Assembly: GCF_900100365.1 (NCBI RefSeq)
Contig: NZ_FNKU01000001.1
Span: forward strand, 2,914,001 to 2,978,000
From: Pseudomonas cannabina
Lineage (GTDB): Bacteria; Pseudomonadota; Gammaproteobacteria; Pseudomonadales; Pseudomonadaceae
DNA length: 64,000 bases
Reading direction: 5' to 3'
The notes under the pieces are model-generated. The model was not told the DNA's origin. It searched no databases and saw nothing but the letters and a program-made list of their open reading frames with translations. Below, piece by piece: positions 45,672 to 55,624 of the stretch (its first letter is position 1; each line of letters starts with the position of its first letter). The translations under genes were made by a program, and so were the position numbers.

Positions 45672-47675
45672 TCAGTAAGAATCACTTTCACCACTGCGTT
45701 CCTGATACATCCAGTCAACAATTTCGCCTTCCGGCGTATAGCCATTTACTGTTTCGCGCAACAATTGACGGACGCTGTTGTAATCGTCGCGTTCAACGGC
45801 ATCCAGCAGTTTGTTCAGCCGACCTTTCAACACATCCCAAGGCAGGAAATCTTCATTTGCGCTCATGATCATCGGGTGTTCGGTAGCCACGACATTGTCG
45901 CCAATCAACAGCTCTTCGTAGAGCTTCTCACCAGGCCGCAAGCCAGTGAACTCGATGGATATGTCGCCTTGCGGATTTTTTTCCGAACGAATGGCCAGGC
46001 CTGACAGGTTAATCATCTTCTCGGCCAGCTCGACAATCTTGACCGGCTCACCCATGTCCAGGACGAACACATCCCCGCCGTGCCCCATCGAGCCTGCCTG
46101 AATGACCAGTTGAGCCGCTTCGGGGATGGTCATGAAGTAACGGGTGATCTTCGGATGGGTCACCGTCAGCGGCCCGCCAGACTGGATCTGCTTGTGAAAC
46201 AATGGAATGACCGACCCCGATGAGCCCAGTACGTTACCGAAGCGAACCATGGTAAAGCGGGTCTTGTTGACCTGATGTACGTTGGCCTTGTCACCAAAAA
46301 TAACCGGGGCCGCTTCGCGACTCAGTGCCTGCAGGATGAGCTCGGCCAGACGCTTGGTGCTGCCCATGACATTGGTGGGCCGGACAGCCTTGTCGGTGGA
46401 GATCAGAACGAAGTTGGCGACCCCGGCCTGTAGCGCCGCCTGAGCGGTATACAGGGTGCCCACGACATTGTTGATCACGCCTTCGGCAATATTGTGCTCG
46501 ACCATCGGTACGTGTTTGTAAGCCGCCGCATGGTAAACCGTGTCGACCTTCCAGGTTTTCATGATCGACAGCAGCTTGGGATGATTGCGCACCGAGCCGA
46601 GAATAGGCAGCAATTTGACCGAGAGTGACTCACGCGCCGAGCGGTGTTCGAGCTCGGACAAAATGTTGTAAAGATTGAATTCACTGTGATCCAGCAACAG
46701 CAACTGGGTGGGCTGCAGCAATAGAATCTGGCGGCACAGTTCGGCACCGATCGAACCACCGGCGCCGGTCACCAGTACGGTCTTACCCTTGATGCAGTGC
46801 TCGAGCAGATTATCGCGCGCCGGTACGGAATCGCGCCCCAGCAAGTCGGCGATATCGACTTCTTGCAGGTCGTCGACCTTGACCCGACCTGCCGCCAGAT
46901 CCATGAAACCGGGAACACTTCGTACCTTGAGCGGAAAACCTTCCAGAAAGCCGAGTATCTCGCGACGACGGCCGCGCGACGAAGACGGAATCGCCAGCAG
47001 GATTTCCTGGGCCCCCGTGGTATCGATCATGCGCTGTATATTGCGTGGCTTGTAAACCTGAAGGCCGGAAATCACTCGATTGGAGATGGACTCGTCATCA
47101 TCGATGAACGCCACCGGGTGCATCAGTCGCCCCATGCGCAGTGCAGCGACCAACTGATTGCCCGCCGCACCAGCGCCATAAATCGCCACCTTCTGCAAAC
47201 CGTTATTGCTTTTGGCGAACGGCACGTGCTGGGCAGCCGCAAACCAGTCCCCCAGAAAGTATTGCCTCATCGCCAGGCGCAGACCGCCAATCATCACCAT
47301 GCTCAACCACCAGTAGTTGAAAATGACCGAGCGCGGGACCAGTTGCTGATGATTGCTATAGACGTAGACCAGGCAGCCGAGAATCAACGAGGCCATGGTC
47401 ACGGCCTTGATGATCGCAATCAGGGCATCGTTGCCGAAATAACGCATGACTGCACGGTACATGCCGAAACGGATGAACAGCGGGATGGCGGCACACGGCG
47501 CGCTGATGAAAAGCCAGGTGTGCTTTTCCAGCGGGTTGACGAGTTCATCGATGCCTAGCCGCACGACGAACGCCATCCAGAGGGCGAGCCAGACAAGAAC
47601 CACATCAGCAGCAACCTGAAGGATGCGCTTCTTGCGGCGGGGTAGAGCCAGCAATCTGGCTCGCAACCTGCTCAT
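45672..47675 (-). CDS. wbpM: UDP-GlcNAc 4,6-dehydratase WbpM (membrane-anchored)
   Basis: A 667-residue protein with four N-terminal transmembrane helices, a linker Rossmann region (YGAGAAGNQLV) and a C-terminal SDR dehydratase with VTGAGGSIGAELC, HAAAYKHVPMVE and NVMGSTKRLAE. The last shows Met in place of the SDR Tyr, the SMK form typical of WbpM. It makes the 4-keto-6-deoxy precursor for QuiNAc/FucNAc in O-antigen. I chose the ATG at 47675. Confidence 0.95.
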   Translation of the reverse strand: MSRLRARLLALPRRKKRILQVAADVVLVWLALWMAFVVRLGIDELVNPLEKHTWLFISAPCAAIPLFIRFGMYRAVMRYFGNDALIAIIKAVTMASLILGCLVYVYSNHQQLVPRSVIFNYWWLSMVMIGGLRLAMRQYFLGDWFAAAQHVPFAKSNNGLQKVAIYGAGAAGNQLVAALRMGRLMHPVAFIDDDESISNRVISGLQVYKPRNIQRMIDTTGAQEILLAIPSSSRGRRREILGFLEGFPLKVRSVPGFMDLAAGRVKVDDLQEVDIADLLGRDSVPARDNLLEHCIKGKTVLVTGAGGSIGAELCRQILLLQPTQLLLLDHSEFNLYNILSELEHRSARESLSVKLLPILGSVRNHPKLLSIMKTWKVDTVYHAAAYKHVPMVEHNIAEGVINNVVGTLYTAQAALQAGVANFVLISTDKAVRPTNVMGSTKRLAELILQALSREAAPVIFGDKANVHQVNKTRFTMVRFGNVLGSSGSVIPLFHKQIQSGGPLTVTHPKITRYFMTIPEAAQLVIQAGSMGHGGDVFVLDMGEPVKIVELAEKMINLSGLAIRSEKNPQGDISIEFTGLRPGEKLYEELLIGDNVVATEHPMIMSANEDFLPWDVLKGRLNKLLDAVERDDYNSVRQLLRETVNGYTPEGEIVDWMYQERSGESDSY

Positions 47676-47772
47676 CAATTGTTTAATGCTCCGTTGTGCA
47701 CTGACTGAAACACCACTCAAACCGGGAACTGTGAAACATCTACGTGTCTGAGACAACCAGAAAATCGCTTCG

Positions 47773-48789
47773 TTACATCCTTTCTGCCCCGCCAGCACTG
47801 AACCTCAATGCCAGCAAAACAAGGGGTATATAGGCAATGGCCGTCCATATCAGCCCATCTCCCCCCTTCAAAGCCACCCACATCGCCACGGGCAGCAACC
47901 AGAACAGATTGATCAGGCCGACAGCCAGAGTGACAGGCAAATGCTTGCCGTAGCGCCGTGAAGCAAACTGATAGGCATGGCTTCGATGGGCTTCATAGAC
48001 CTTTTCCCCGCGCAGCAGACGACGACCAAGCGTCACGGTAGCATCGACGATAAAGACACCCAGCAGAATCAACCACGACCAGAATAGCTGAGATGACGCC
48101 CAGGACGCCTGAACGGATAGCACACCCAGGACCAGCCCGAGAAACCCACTGCCGGCATCCCCCATGAATATTCGCGCAGGCGGGAAATTCCAGTAAAGAA
48201 AACCGGCGACCGCCGCAGCCAGAAGCAAAGGGCTCCACGCCAGCCCGGCGAAACCGGCCAGAACGTAAATCAGACTCATGCCTGCACATACGGTGACGGC
48301 TTCTACGCTGGCGATACCGTCGATACCGTCCATGAAGTTGTACAGGTTCAGCATCCACACCAGATAGAACGCTGCGAGAATCTGTCCGACCAGGCCGGGT
48401 GCAAAAGTCCATCCCATGATATTCAGCGGCGCCAACCCGCCCAGCCAGGCGAGCGCCCACCCAGCAGCAACGAAATGCCCCAGCAGACGCCAGCGTGCAG
48501 CGATGTGACCATGATCGTCCATGAAGCCGATCAATGCGACAAGACCTGCCGACCCGACGATGGCGACCAGTGTCGCTGTCGATACCTGACCGGCCCAGGC
48601 GAGCATCGATATCGCCAGCAAAAAGGCAACGACAATCGAAACACCGCCGCCTCGTGGCGTGGGTATCGAATGCGAGCTACGCGCGTTGGGGAGGTCGATC
48701 AGACTTTTGGCCAAGGCATACTTGCGCAACAACGACGTTAAAATCAGAGACAGAAGCGCAATAGCGATTACTGACAGCCACTCAATCAT
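47773..48789 (-). CDS. wbpL: Undecaprenyl-phosphate sugar-1-phosphate transferase WbpL
   Basis: A 338-residue WecA/MraY-family membrane enzyme with about ten helices. Motifs are DLPNARSSHSIPTPRGGG, GFMDDHGH, NLYNFMDGIDGIA and FMGDAGSGFLG, followed by the HRSHAYQ loop. It loads the first sugar (QuiNAc/FucNAc-type or GlcNAc) on the lipid carrier to start O-antigen. The ATG at 48789 overlaps the wbpV stop by eight bases, so they are coupled. Confidence 0.94.
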   Translation of the reverse strand: MIEWLSVIAIALLSLILTSLLRKYALAKSLIDLPNARSSHSIPTPRGGGVSIVVAFLLAISMLAWAGQVSTATLVAIVGSAGLVALIGFMDDHGHIAARWRLLGHFVAAGWALAWLGGLAPLNIMGWTFAPGLVGQILAAFYLVWMLNLYNFMDGIDGIASVEAVTVCAGMSLIYVLAGFAGLAWSPLLLAAAVAGFLYWNFPPARIFMGDAGSGFLGLVLGVLSVQASWASSQLFWSWLILLGVFIVDATVTLGRRLLRGEKVYEAHRSHAYQFASRRYGKHLPVTLAVGLINLFWLLPVAMWVALKGGDGLIWTAIAYIPLVLLALRFSAGGAERM

Positions 48790-49786
48790 GCTTATCATGT
48801 TCCAGCTGTTCATACCGTGGCTTTTCATACCTTGAATAATATCGAGCAGTATCCCGCATGGCGTCCTCGATACTCACCGGCGGACGCCAGTTCAGCATCG
48901 TACAGGTTTTACTGATATCGACCTGCAAAGAGCTGCACAACCGCTGCGAAAACGCTCTTTTCCCCAGCAGCGCCGCTGCGCCCTTCAAGACTCCCGCAGG
49001 CACTGGCAACAATCGGGCAGGCCTGCCAAGCGCGTTGCCCATCGCTTGCAGCAACCGGGTCGTTGATACATCGTCCCCATCACTGACCAGAAAGGTCTGA
49101 TTCGCCGCAGCAGGGTGATGGACGCAGACCAGGATCAGATCAGCAAGGTTGTCTACTGCCACCAGACTTCGGCGATTGTGGATCGCACCCAGCGGTAACG
49201 GTATGCCTCTGTCGAGCCAGCGCATCATGTTCATAAAGTTGGCTTTCACACCCGGGCCGTAAACCAGAACCGGGCGAATGATCACCACCTGCATGCCCGT
49301 GCGGGCCGCCAGCTCACGCAGTCCTTCCTCGGCTTTTTGCTTGGAGACGCCATAAGCATCCAGTGGCTTACAGGGGTCATCGGCCCGAAAAGGCGCATCC
49401 GGCAGCGTTAGCTCTCCATTGGCCTTGATAGAACTCAGAAATATGAAACGCCTTACGCCCGCCGCCGCAGCCTGTTCTGCAAGGTTGAGCGTGGCGGCGA
49501 CGTTGACCTGAAAATACTCCTGATCCGGCTCGGCTGCATGCTCGTTCACTACATGCACACGGGCGGCGCAATGGATAACCACATCAGCGCCGGTTACAAA
49601 AGATCCCCATTGGTTATCCGCCGCAAGTGAGCTCACTTGCACACTTTCGACGCGATCCGCAGGAGACGTATATGCACCCCTGACAGCAACCAGGACTGAA
49701 TGGTCAGTCTTGTCGAGCAAGTGGCGAACTACCGCGCGCCCAACAAAACCCGTCGCACCTGTTATCGCAACCAATGCAACACTCAT
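48782..49786 (-). CDS. wbpV: NAD-dependent epimerase/4-reductase WbpV-like
   Basis: A 334-residue SDR protein. The N-terminal GATGFVGRA loop, SSIKANGE and YGVSKQKAE (catalytic Tyr-Lys) are clear. It resembles WbpV/WbjF-type enzymes that reduce the 4-keto sugar made by WbpM to QuiNAc or FucNAc. It is the first gene of the wbpV-wbpL-wbpM operon here. The AT-rich 200 bp upstream probably hold the promoter. Confidence 0.85.
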   Translation of the reverse strand: MSVALVAITGATGFVGRAVVRHLLDKTDHSVLVAVRGAYTSPADRVESVQVSSLAADNQWGSFVTGADVVIHCAARVHVVNEHAAEPDQEYFQVNVAATLNLAEQAAAAGVRRFIFLSSIKANGELTLPDAPFRADDPCKPLDAYGVSKQKAEEGLRELAARTGMQVVIIRPVLVYGPGVKANFMNMMRWLDRGIPLPLGAIHNRRSLVAVDNLADLILVCVHHPAAANQTFLVSDGDDVSTTRLLQAMGNALGRPARLLPVPAGVLKGAAALLGKRAFSQRLCSSLQVDISKTCTMLNWRPPVSIEDAMRDTARYYSRYEKPRYEQLEHDKHD

Positions 49787-49940
49787 GCAGAAGCGCCTTC
49801 AAATCAATCAAATATTCCTCATATAACGCTTTTTGACAACTAAAATATTTTCTATCTATCCGACAACTTTTTTGGACACACAGGCTTCTCCATCGTAAGG
49901 ATCTTATATAGACACTCGGCAAACCGGGATTCAACTGTCG

Positions 49941-49978
49941 CCGTTGAAGCGACTCATGTTAAAGAGCCACTTCAACGG
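49941..49978. repeat. Long hairpin after the nuclease gene
   Basis: CCGTTGAAGCGACTC and GAGCCACTTCAACGG pair over 15 bp with two G-U type mismatches and an 8-nt loop. It starts ten bases after the nuclease stop (minus strand). There is no T tract, so it may protect the 3' end or terminate weakly. Confidence 0.55.
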
Positions 49979-49987
49979 CATTGGTTG

Positions 49988-51415
49988 TCAGGGAATGATC
50001 AGATCCACGATGCGCTTTTCAAGCATATACTTGCGCGCCAGAACACTTCCCAACGCCTTCTTCGCCCCGGCCTCGCCGAGCACCAGGCGGATCTGCCCTG
50101 GCCATTCGCTCATGCCGGTCACGAACGCGACCAGGCCTGCCTGATCGGCATGAGCAGAATAGCCCTTGACCGTATGGACACCGGCACGAATGTCATAACG
50201 CTCGCGATCAAGCTCCACGTAGCCACCCAGCGTACCGTGAGCCTGAATGGCAGCGCCAGGTGTTTCCTTGCCCTGATAACCGACAAACACCACGTTATGC
50301 CGACTGTCGCCCAGCATGGCTTTCAGGTAGTTGACGATCCTGCCTCCGGCACACATACCGTTACCGGCAATAACGATAGCGGGACGCGCAGTGCTGGCGA
50401 GGTAATTGACAGTACGGATGTGCTCTTCATGCGTGTCGACAGTGACCAGTTGAGCAAAGCCCAAGGGTGCCCTGCCCTCGTCGATGCGTTCACGAGCATC
50501 GTCATCCCAGTAGTCTTCGAAAGACTGATAGACCCCGGTAAAGCGCTTCGCCAACGGTGAATCAAGGATGACTGGCAACCGCGACCAGTCCGCCGGGGCT
50601 GCGTCACCAACGCTCTTGGTGGAAGTAGCCAATAGCGCCTTGCGACGTAGAATGTCTTCGAGTTCGTAGAGCAGTTCCTGAGTGCGCCCGATGCTGAACG
50701 CCGGTATCAGAACGGTACCCTGATCTTCCAGCGCCTTGTCGATGATTTGCTCGAGGGTTTGCTGACGAATGCCACGATCCTCGTGGAGACGGTCACCGTA
50801 GGTGCTTTCCAGGATCAGGATATCAGCGCGCTCGGGTGGCTTGGGGGCCGGCAGAAAAGGCGTCTCGCTCGCACCCAGGTCGCCGGAAAAAACCACGCGC
50901 ACAGAACGCTCTTCCAGCGGATAGTACAAATCGCATTCCACGTAAGCCGAACCCAGGATATGCCCCGCGCGCTGCAGCCGCACCTTGCATCGCAGCGCCT
51001 CGTTATCGACCAGACTGAACCAGTTGTCGAATGGCAAGGCGATAATGCGCTTGTTGATATCCTTCAAGGTTTGCCCGGCCAGCAGCGGATCATGCGCCAA
51101 CTGGTTTTTAAGGATGTCTTCCATGACAAGCGGCAGCAGGTGGGCACTGGGCTCACTGCACAGAATAGGCCCCGTGTAGCCCGAAGCCAGCAGCTCGGGA
51201 ATACGCCCGACATGGTCATTGTGTACGTGAGTGATCAGCAGCGCGCTGATCGACTCGGGGACGAATGTGAATGAGCTGGCCCCTGCCTGCCCGGTTCGTT
51301 CCTGTACCGAGCCGCAATCGATCAACAGGTTGCTAAACGCATCCATGCACAGCTGATGACTCGAGCCCGTAACCGTATCGATTGCGCCATGATGAATGAT
51401 ATCCGGATAATACAT
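49988..51415 (-). CDS. Metallo-beta-lactamase-fold RNA nuclease, beta-CASP family
   Basis: A 475-residue protein. The metal motif is THVHNDHVG (H63, H65, D67, H68), with further ligands in RAGHILGSAY and FSGDLG. The beta-CASP insert carries the LIPAFSIGRTQELL and SGNGMC-like (IAGNGMCAGGR) segments, and the C-terminal His is in YSAHADQAGL. This matches the CPSF73/RNase J-like exo-endonucleases of bacteria. It occupies the place where O-antigen genes stand in P. aeruginosa. Its RNA target is unknown. Confidence 0.9.
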   Translation of the reverse strand: MYYPDIIHHGAIDTVTGSSHQLCMDAFSNLLIDCGSVQERTGQAGASSFTFVPESISALLITHVHNDHVGRIPELLASGYTGPILCSEPSAHLLPLVMEDILKNQLAHDPLLAGQTLKDINKRIIALPFDNWFSLVDNEALRCKVRLQRAGHILGSAYVECDLYYPLEERSVRVVFSGDLGASETPFLPAPKPPERADILILESTYGDRLHEDRGIRQQTLEQIIDKALEDQGTVLIPAFSIGRTQELLYELEDILRRKALLATSTKSVGDAAPADWSRLPVILDSPLAKRFTGVYQSFEDYWDDDARERIDEGRAPLGFAQLVTVDTHEEHIRTVNYLASTARPAIVIAGNGMCAGGRIVNYLKAMLGDSRHNVVFVGYQGKETPGAAIQAHGTLGGYVELDRERYDIRAGVHTVKGYSAHADQAGLVAFVTGMSEWPGQIRLVLGEAGAKKALGSVLARKYMLEKRIVDLIIP

Positions 51416-51655
51416 GCCGTTCCCTTAATTCGCCGATCTGGAGTTGTCGCCTGGCACTTTCCACCATCAGGCCCGGAGCGCATGTTTCGATACATTTCAG
51501 GCTCGAAATGCTTGCTTTCCAGATCTGACAAAAGACAGTTGAAACCAGCGCAATCAACATTGCGAAAAGAATATAACCGGAGTGATCTTTAAAATGGCGA
51601 CACCAGTTTAAAAAGCGAACATTCCTACACAAAAAGGTAATTACTATTCAACTAA

Positions 51656-52864
51656 GGAGACGCTGAACAATTAACCCGTTCGCACCGTCCCCATTTCCAA
51701 GCCGGTTTTTTTCAACCTGCCGGCCTTATTTTACGTTTCTCGAGCAGATTTCTGCCCTCATTTTGCTGAAAGGCGGGCCAGTCCCGCCTTTCAGACGGAT
51801 TTATCCTGCCGTCTGTTGTAAATACCGCTTGGCCAGCATCAGATTGGCCAACCCAAACAAACTGAACAACTGCGCTGTATTCTTTTCCAGCCCACGGTAG
51901 CGAACCTTGCGATGATTGAAGCGCACCTTGATTACCTGGAAGGGGTGCTCGACCTTGGCACGCAGTTGCGCCTTGGCATATTCAATTTTGCGCTTGACCC
52001 GATACAGCACGCTGCCTTCGCCGTGCTGCTTGTAACTGCTTGGCCGTTCTGCAATCGACCAGATAACGTCCCGTTCAGCATGCTCCGGTCGCTTGGCCGC
52101 ACCGGTGTATCCAGCGTCACCCGAAACATAGGTTTCGTCACCGTGAAGCAACTGGCCAACCTGGGTGACATCCGCCACGTTAGCGGCCGTCCCTACTACG
52201 CTGTGCACCAGCCCCGACGTGGCGTCTACACCAATGTGGGCCTTCATCCCAAAGTGCCATTGATTGCCTTTCCTGGCCTGATGCATCTCAGGATCACGCT
52301 TGCCTTCTCGGTTCTTGACCGAGGGCGGCGCGGCGATCAGAGTAGCGTCGACGATAGTGCCTTCCTTGAGCAGCAGCCCCCGGCTGGCCAGATGCTGGTT
52401 AATCGTTTCAAACAGCAGCCGGGTTAGCTGATGGACTTCCAGCAAGCGGCGAAAACGCAGCAAGGTGGTGGCATCCGGTGCAGACTCGCGACCCAGGTCG
52501 ATACCCATAAAACCGCGGATGGCCTGGCTGTCGTAGACGGCATCTTCGCAACCTTCATCGGAGAAACCGAAACACTGCTGCACGACGTACATGCGCAACA
52601 TGCGCGACACCCCTATCGCAGGGCGTCCGCGCTTGCCTGCGGTGTTGCTATAAAACGGCGCCACTTGCGCCTCCAGCAGGGCCCAGGGCACCAACTGTTC
52701 AAGGTCAGCCAGGAAGCGATCTCGGCGAGTCTGCTTTTTCTTGCCGGTATATTCGAGTTCGGAGAAGGTCTTCTGCACGCGCGTAACGCTCACGGAGAGG
52801 GAGGCTGTTGAAGGAACTTAGTGTGCCAAGGGTGGGGACAGTTGGCTATTTTTGCAGCGCCTCC
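51656..52864 (-). mobile_element. Complete IS5-family insertion sequence (1209 bp)
   Basis: The ends are GGAGACGCTGAACAA and, inverted, GGAGGCGCTGCAAAA, giving an imperfect terminal repeat. Both sides carry CTAA (51652-51655 and 52865-52868), the target duplication of IS5-type elements. It encodes one intact transposase on the minus strand. It has inserted between the nuclease gene and lapA. Intact ends and gene suggest it is active or recent. Confidence 0.92.
51801..52793 (-). CDS. IS5-family DDE transposase
   Basis: A 330-residue transposase. The catalytic triad is D149 (TIVDATLIAAP), D226 (VSGDAGYTGA) and E282 (KVEHPFQVIK, in the Y-x2-R-x3-E-x6-K arrangement with the preceding Arg). The N-terminal DUF772-type domain has RGRPAIGVSRMLRMY. 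The frame is uninterrupted. It shows normal IS5 length. Confidence 0.95.
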   Translation of the reverse strand: MSVTRVQKTFSELEYTGKKKQTRRDRFLADLEQLVPWALLEAQVAPFYSNTAGKRGRPAIGVSRMLRMYVVQQCFGFSDEGCEDAVYDSQAIRGFMGIDLGRESAPDATTLLRFRRLLEVHQLTRLLFETINQHLASRGLLLKEGTIVDATLIAAPPSVKNREGKRDPEMHQARKGNQWHFGMKAHIGVDATSGLVHSVVGTAANVADVTQVGQLLHGDETYVSGDAGYTGAAKRPEHAERDVIWSIAERPSSYKQHGEGSVLYRVKRKIEYAKAQLRAKVEHPFQVIKVRFNHRKVRYRGLEKNTAQLFSLFGLANLMLAKRYLQQTAG

Positions 52865-53032
52865 CTAAGCGGCGAATAACCTTACAAAAGTATAATGTTT
52901 TTGGATAATGCCCGGAGACAGGCAGCGCAAGACCCGGTAGCCGCGCTTCAGGCGAGAGTGCCAGAGGAGAGAAAAAAGGGGACGAGGTATCATTTCGCCG
53001 GATTTGCATCCGACGAGGCTTGCCGATGCAAC

Positions 53033-53275
53033 TCAGACCGAGCGGGCGGTCGACGTGCGTTTTTTACGCAAGCTGGCTATCCAGGCGAACACCGGACCGA
53101 TGAGCATACCCAAAAGCAAAGCAAGGACGACGGGCAGCGCCAGCGGAAGATCGGGCGCAGACCAGCCAAAAAAATTCATGGCAACGGACTGCCGGTTTTC
53201 AAGCACAAACACCATGGTCGCCAAAGCAACCAGCAACACAGCTACAGACAGAATGACTTTTTTAAAAATACGCAT
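53033..53275 (-). CDS. lapA: LapA-type (DUF1049) inner-membrane protein
   Basis: An 80-residue protein with two transmembrane helices (about 6-26 and 43-67) joined by ENRQSVAMNFFGWSAPDLPL, the LapA/DUF1049 pattern. In enterobacteria LapA works with LapB in controlling LPS synthesis; no lapB is adjacent here. It lies 24 bp after ihfB as in P. aeruginosa. The 168 bp between the IS and its stop hold no gene. Confidence 0.88.
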   Translation of the reverse strand: MRIFKKVILSVAVLLVALATMVFVLENRQSVAMNFFGWSAPDLPLALPVVLALLLGMLIGPVFAWIASLRKKRTSTARSV

Positions 53276-53299
53276 CGGGTGATCCTGTGATTGACGGCG

Positions 53300-53596
53300 T
53301 CAAACGCCCTCTTCTTCGTCCTCGTTGACCCTGTCTCGCAGCTCCTTGCCCGGCTTGAAATGCGGGACAAACTTGCCATCGAGGCTGACCGACTGGCCGG
53401 TCTTGGGGTTACGCCCTACTCGCGGTGCCCGATAATGCAGGGAAAAGCTGCCAAACCCGCGAATTTCTATCCGGTCACCGGTGGCCAGGCATTGGGACAT
53501 TTGTTCAAGCATGGTCTTGATGGCCAGCTCGACATCCTTGGATGAGAGCAGCCCTTGATGGGTGACAATTCGTTCGATCAACTCCGACTTCGTCAT
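53300..53596 (-). CDS. ihfB: Integration host factor subunit beta
   Basis: A 98-residue HU/IHF protein. The signature [21 protein letters not shown] includes the DNA-intercalating Pro arm. It pairs with IhfA to bend DNA. It is 215 bp downstream of rpsA, beyond the rpsA terminator, and probably has its own promoter in that gap. Confidence 0.97.
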   Translation of the reverse strand: MTKSELIERIVTHQGLLSSKDVELAIKTMLEQMSQCLATGDRIEIRGFGSFSLHYRAPRVGRNPKTGQSVSLDGKFVPHFKPGKELRDRVNEDEEEGV

Positions 53597-53768
53597 ATTT
53601 TTCCCTTCTTTTTCAAGCAGCTAGATCAGCGCTCCGAAGGTTTTAGCATGACCGGAAGAATTTGAACAGCCCATCTATTGACTTATGTTTAGCATTGCCA
53701 ACCAGGCATAAACATATTGCAGACAGGTGACGCAGCAACGGGCTCGAAAAGCCTGAACAGCGGGCATG

Positions 53769-53796
53769 AAAAAGGGCGACCGAAGTCGCCCTTTTT
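53769..53796. terminator. Terminator of rpsA
   Basis: AAAAAGGGCGAC and GTCGCCCTTTTT form a strong stem around CGAA, 15 bp after the rpsA stop. The A/T runs make it bidirectional. Confidence 0.92.
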
Positions 53797-53811
53797 CTGG
53801 TCAAGCAGAAC

Positions 53812-55503
53812 TTAGTTCTGTTTTTCCATCTGCGCGCGCAGCAGGTCACCAATGGTGGTAGGACCAGTGCTTTCAGCAACTTCAGGCTTGCTACGCAGGC
53901 TCTGGATTGCTTCTTTCTCGTCTTCAACGTCTTTCGACTTGATGGACAAGCTGATTACGCGGCTCTTGCGGTCAACGCTGATGATCTTGGCTTCGATCTC
54001 TTCGCCTTCCTTCAGAACGTTACGCGCGTCTTCAACGCGGTCACGGCTGATTTCGGAAGCCTTGAGGGTCGCTTCGATGTCGTCGGCCAAGGTGATGATG
54101 GCGCCTTTGGCGTCAACTTCTTTAACGATACCGCGAACGATAGCGCCCTTGTCATTGACAGTGACGTACTCGGAGAACGGATCGCTTTCCAGCTGCTTGA
54201 TACCCAGCGAGATGCGCTCACGCTCAGGATCAACCGACAGGATCACAGTGTCGAGCTCGTCGCCCTTCTTGAAGCGACGTACGGCTTCTTCGCCCACTTC
54301 GTTCCAAGAGATGTCGGACAGGTGAACCAGACCGTCGATGCCGCCATCCAGACCAATGAAGATACCGAAATCGGTGATCGACTTGATGGTGCCGGAGATT
54401 TTATCGCCCTTGTTGAACTGGCCAGAGAAATCTTCCCATGGATTGGATTTGCACTGTTTGATGCCGAGGGAGATACGACGACGCTCTTCGTCGATGTCCA
54501 GAACCATGACTTCCACTTCGTCGCCAACCTGAACGACTTTCGACGGGTGGATGTTCTTGTTGGTCCAGTCCATTTCGGAAACGTGTACCAAGCCTTCCAC
54601 GCCCTCTTCCAGCTCTGCGAAGCAGCCGTAGTCGGTCAGGTTGGTAACACGCGCGGTAACGCGGGTGCTTTCCGGGTAACGAGCCTTGATAGCAACCCAT
54701 GGGTCTTCACCCAGTTGCTTCAGACCCAGGGAAACACGATTGCGCTCGCGATCGTACTTCAGAACCTTTACATCGATCTCATCGCCAACGTTGACGATTT
54801 CCGATGGATGCTTGATACGCTTCCAGGCCATGTCGGTGATGTGCAGCAGGCCATCGACGCCACCCAGATCGACGAATGCGCCGTAATCGGTGAGGTTCTT
54901 GACGATACCTTTGACTTGCTGACCTTCCTGCAGGGACTCGAGCAGAGCTTCGCGCTCGGCACTGTTCTCGGCTTCCAGGACACTGCGACGGGAAACGACA
55001 ACGTTGTTGCGCTTCTGGTCCAGCTTGATGACCTTGAACTCGAGCTCTTTGCCTTCCAGGTGAGTCGTGTCACGCACAGGGCGGACGTCAACCAGAGAAC
55101 CAGGCAGGAACGCACGGATGCCGTTAACGTCGACAGTGAAGCCGCCTTTAACCTTACCGTTGATAACGCCCTTGACCACTTCTTCAGCTGCGAAAGCCGC
55201 TTCCAGAACGATCCAGCACTCGGCACGCTTGGCTTTTTCGCGGGACAGCTTGGTTTCGCCAAAGCCATCTTCGACCGCGTCCAGCGCAACGTGAACTTCA
55301 TCACCGATCTTGATGGTCAGCTCGCCAGCGTCGTTGTGAAACTGTTCCAGCGGGATGAGGCCTTCAGATTTCAGACCGGCGTGAACCGTAACCCAACCTG
55401 CCTGGTAGTCGATATCCACGATGATCGCGGTGATGATCGAACCGGCCTGAAGGTTGAGGGTCTTTAGGCTTTCTTCAAAAAGTTCTGCAAAGCTTTCGCT
55501 CAT
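53812..55503 (-). CDS. rpsA: 30S ribosomal protein S1
   Basis: A 563-residue S1 protein with six S1/OB RNA-binding repeats. The first two bind the ribosome; the later four share the pattern [25 protein letters not shown]. It helps load mRNA. Its length is normal for pseudomonads. It follows cmk by about 120 bp, the universal gammaproteobacterial order. Confidence 0.98.
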   Translation of the reverse strand: MSESFAELFEESLKTLNLQAGSIITAIIVDIDYQAGWVTVHAGLKSEGLIPLEQFHNDAGELTIKIGDEVHVALDAVEDGFGETKLSREKAKRAECWIVLEAAFAAEEVVKGVINGKVKGGFTVDVNGIRAFLPGSLVDVRPVRDTTHLEGKELEFKVIKLDQKRNNVVVSRRSVLEAENSAEREALLESLQEGQQVKGIVKNLTDYGAFVDLGGVDGLLHITDMAWKRIKHPSEIVNVGDEIDVKVLKYDRERNRVSLGLKQLGEDPWVAIKARYPESTRVTARVTNLTDYGCFAELEEGVEGLVHVSEMDWTNKNIHPSKVVQVGDEVEVMVLDIDEERRRISLGIKQCKSNPWEDFSGQFNKGDKISGTIKSITDFGIFIGLDGGIDGLVHLSDISWNEVGEEAVRRFKKGDELDTVILSVDPERERISLGIKQLESDPFSEYVTVNDKGAIVRGIVKEVDAKGAIITLADDIEATLKASEISRDRVEDARNVLKEGEEIEAKIISVDRKSRVISLSIKSKDVEDEKEAIQSLRSKPEVAESTGPTTIGDLLRAQMEKQN

Positions 55504-55624
55504 TTTAATTCCTGTTGATCAAGGGCGAAGGATACGCCCATCTGCCACGCTCCAGACAACGTGGGTTTCGTTCAAGTAAAAGAAAGCCTGCGGGACTATG
55601 ACTGGTCTCCCACATGCTTCTTCG

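Noticed and set aside
51333..51632. 99-codon minus-strand frame with a hydrophobic stretch, near the IS
   Set aside because: It overlaps the nuclease start, has no ribosome site and no family resemblance. I considered a wzz remnant but found no matching motif.
54322..55467. 381-codon open frame antisense to rpsA
   Set aside because: S1 is certain on the other strand; the product is repetitive because it mirrors the S1 repeats.
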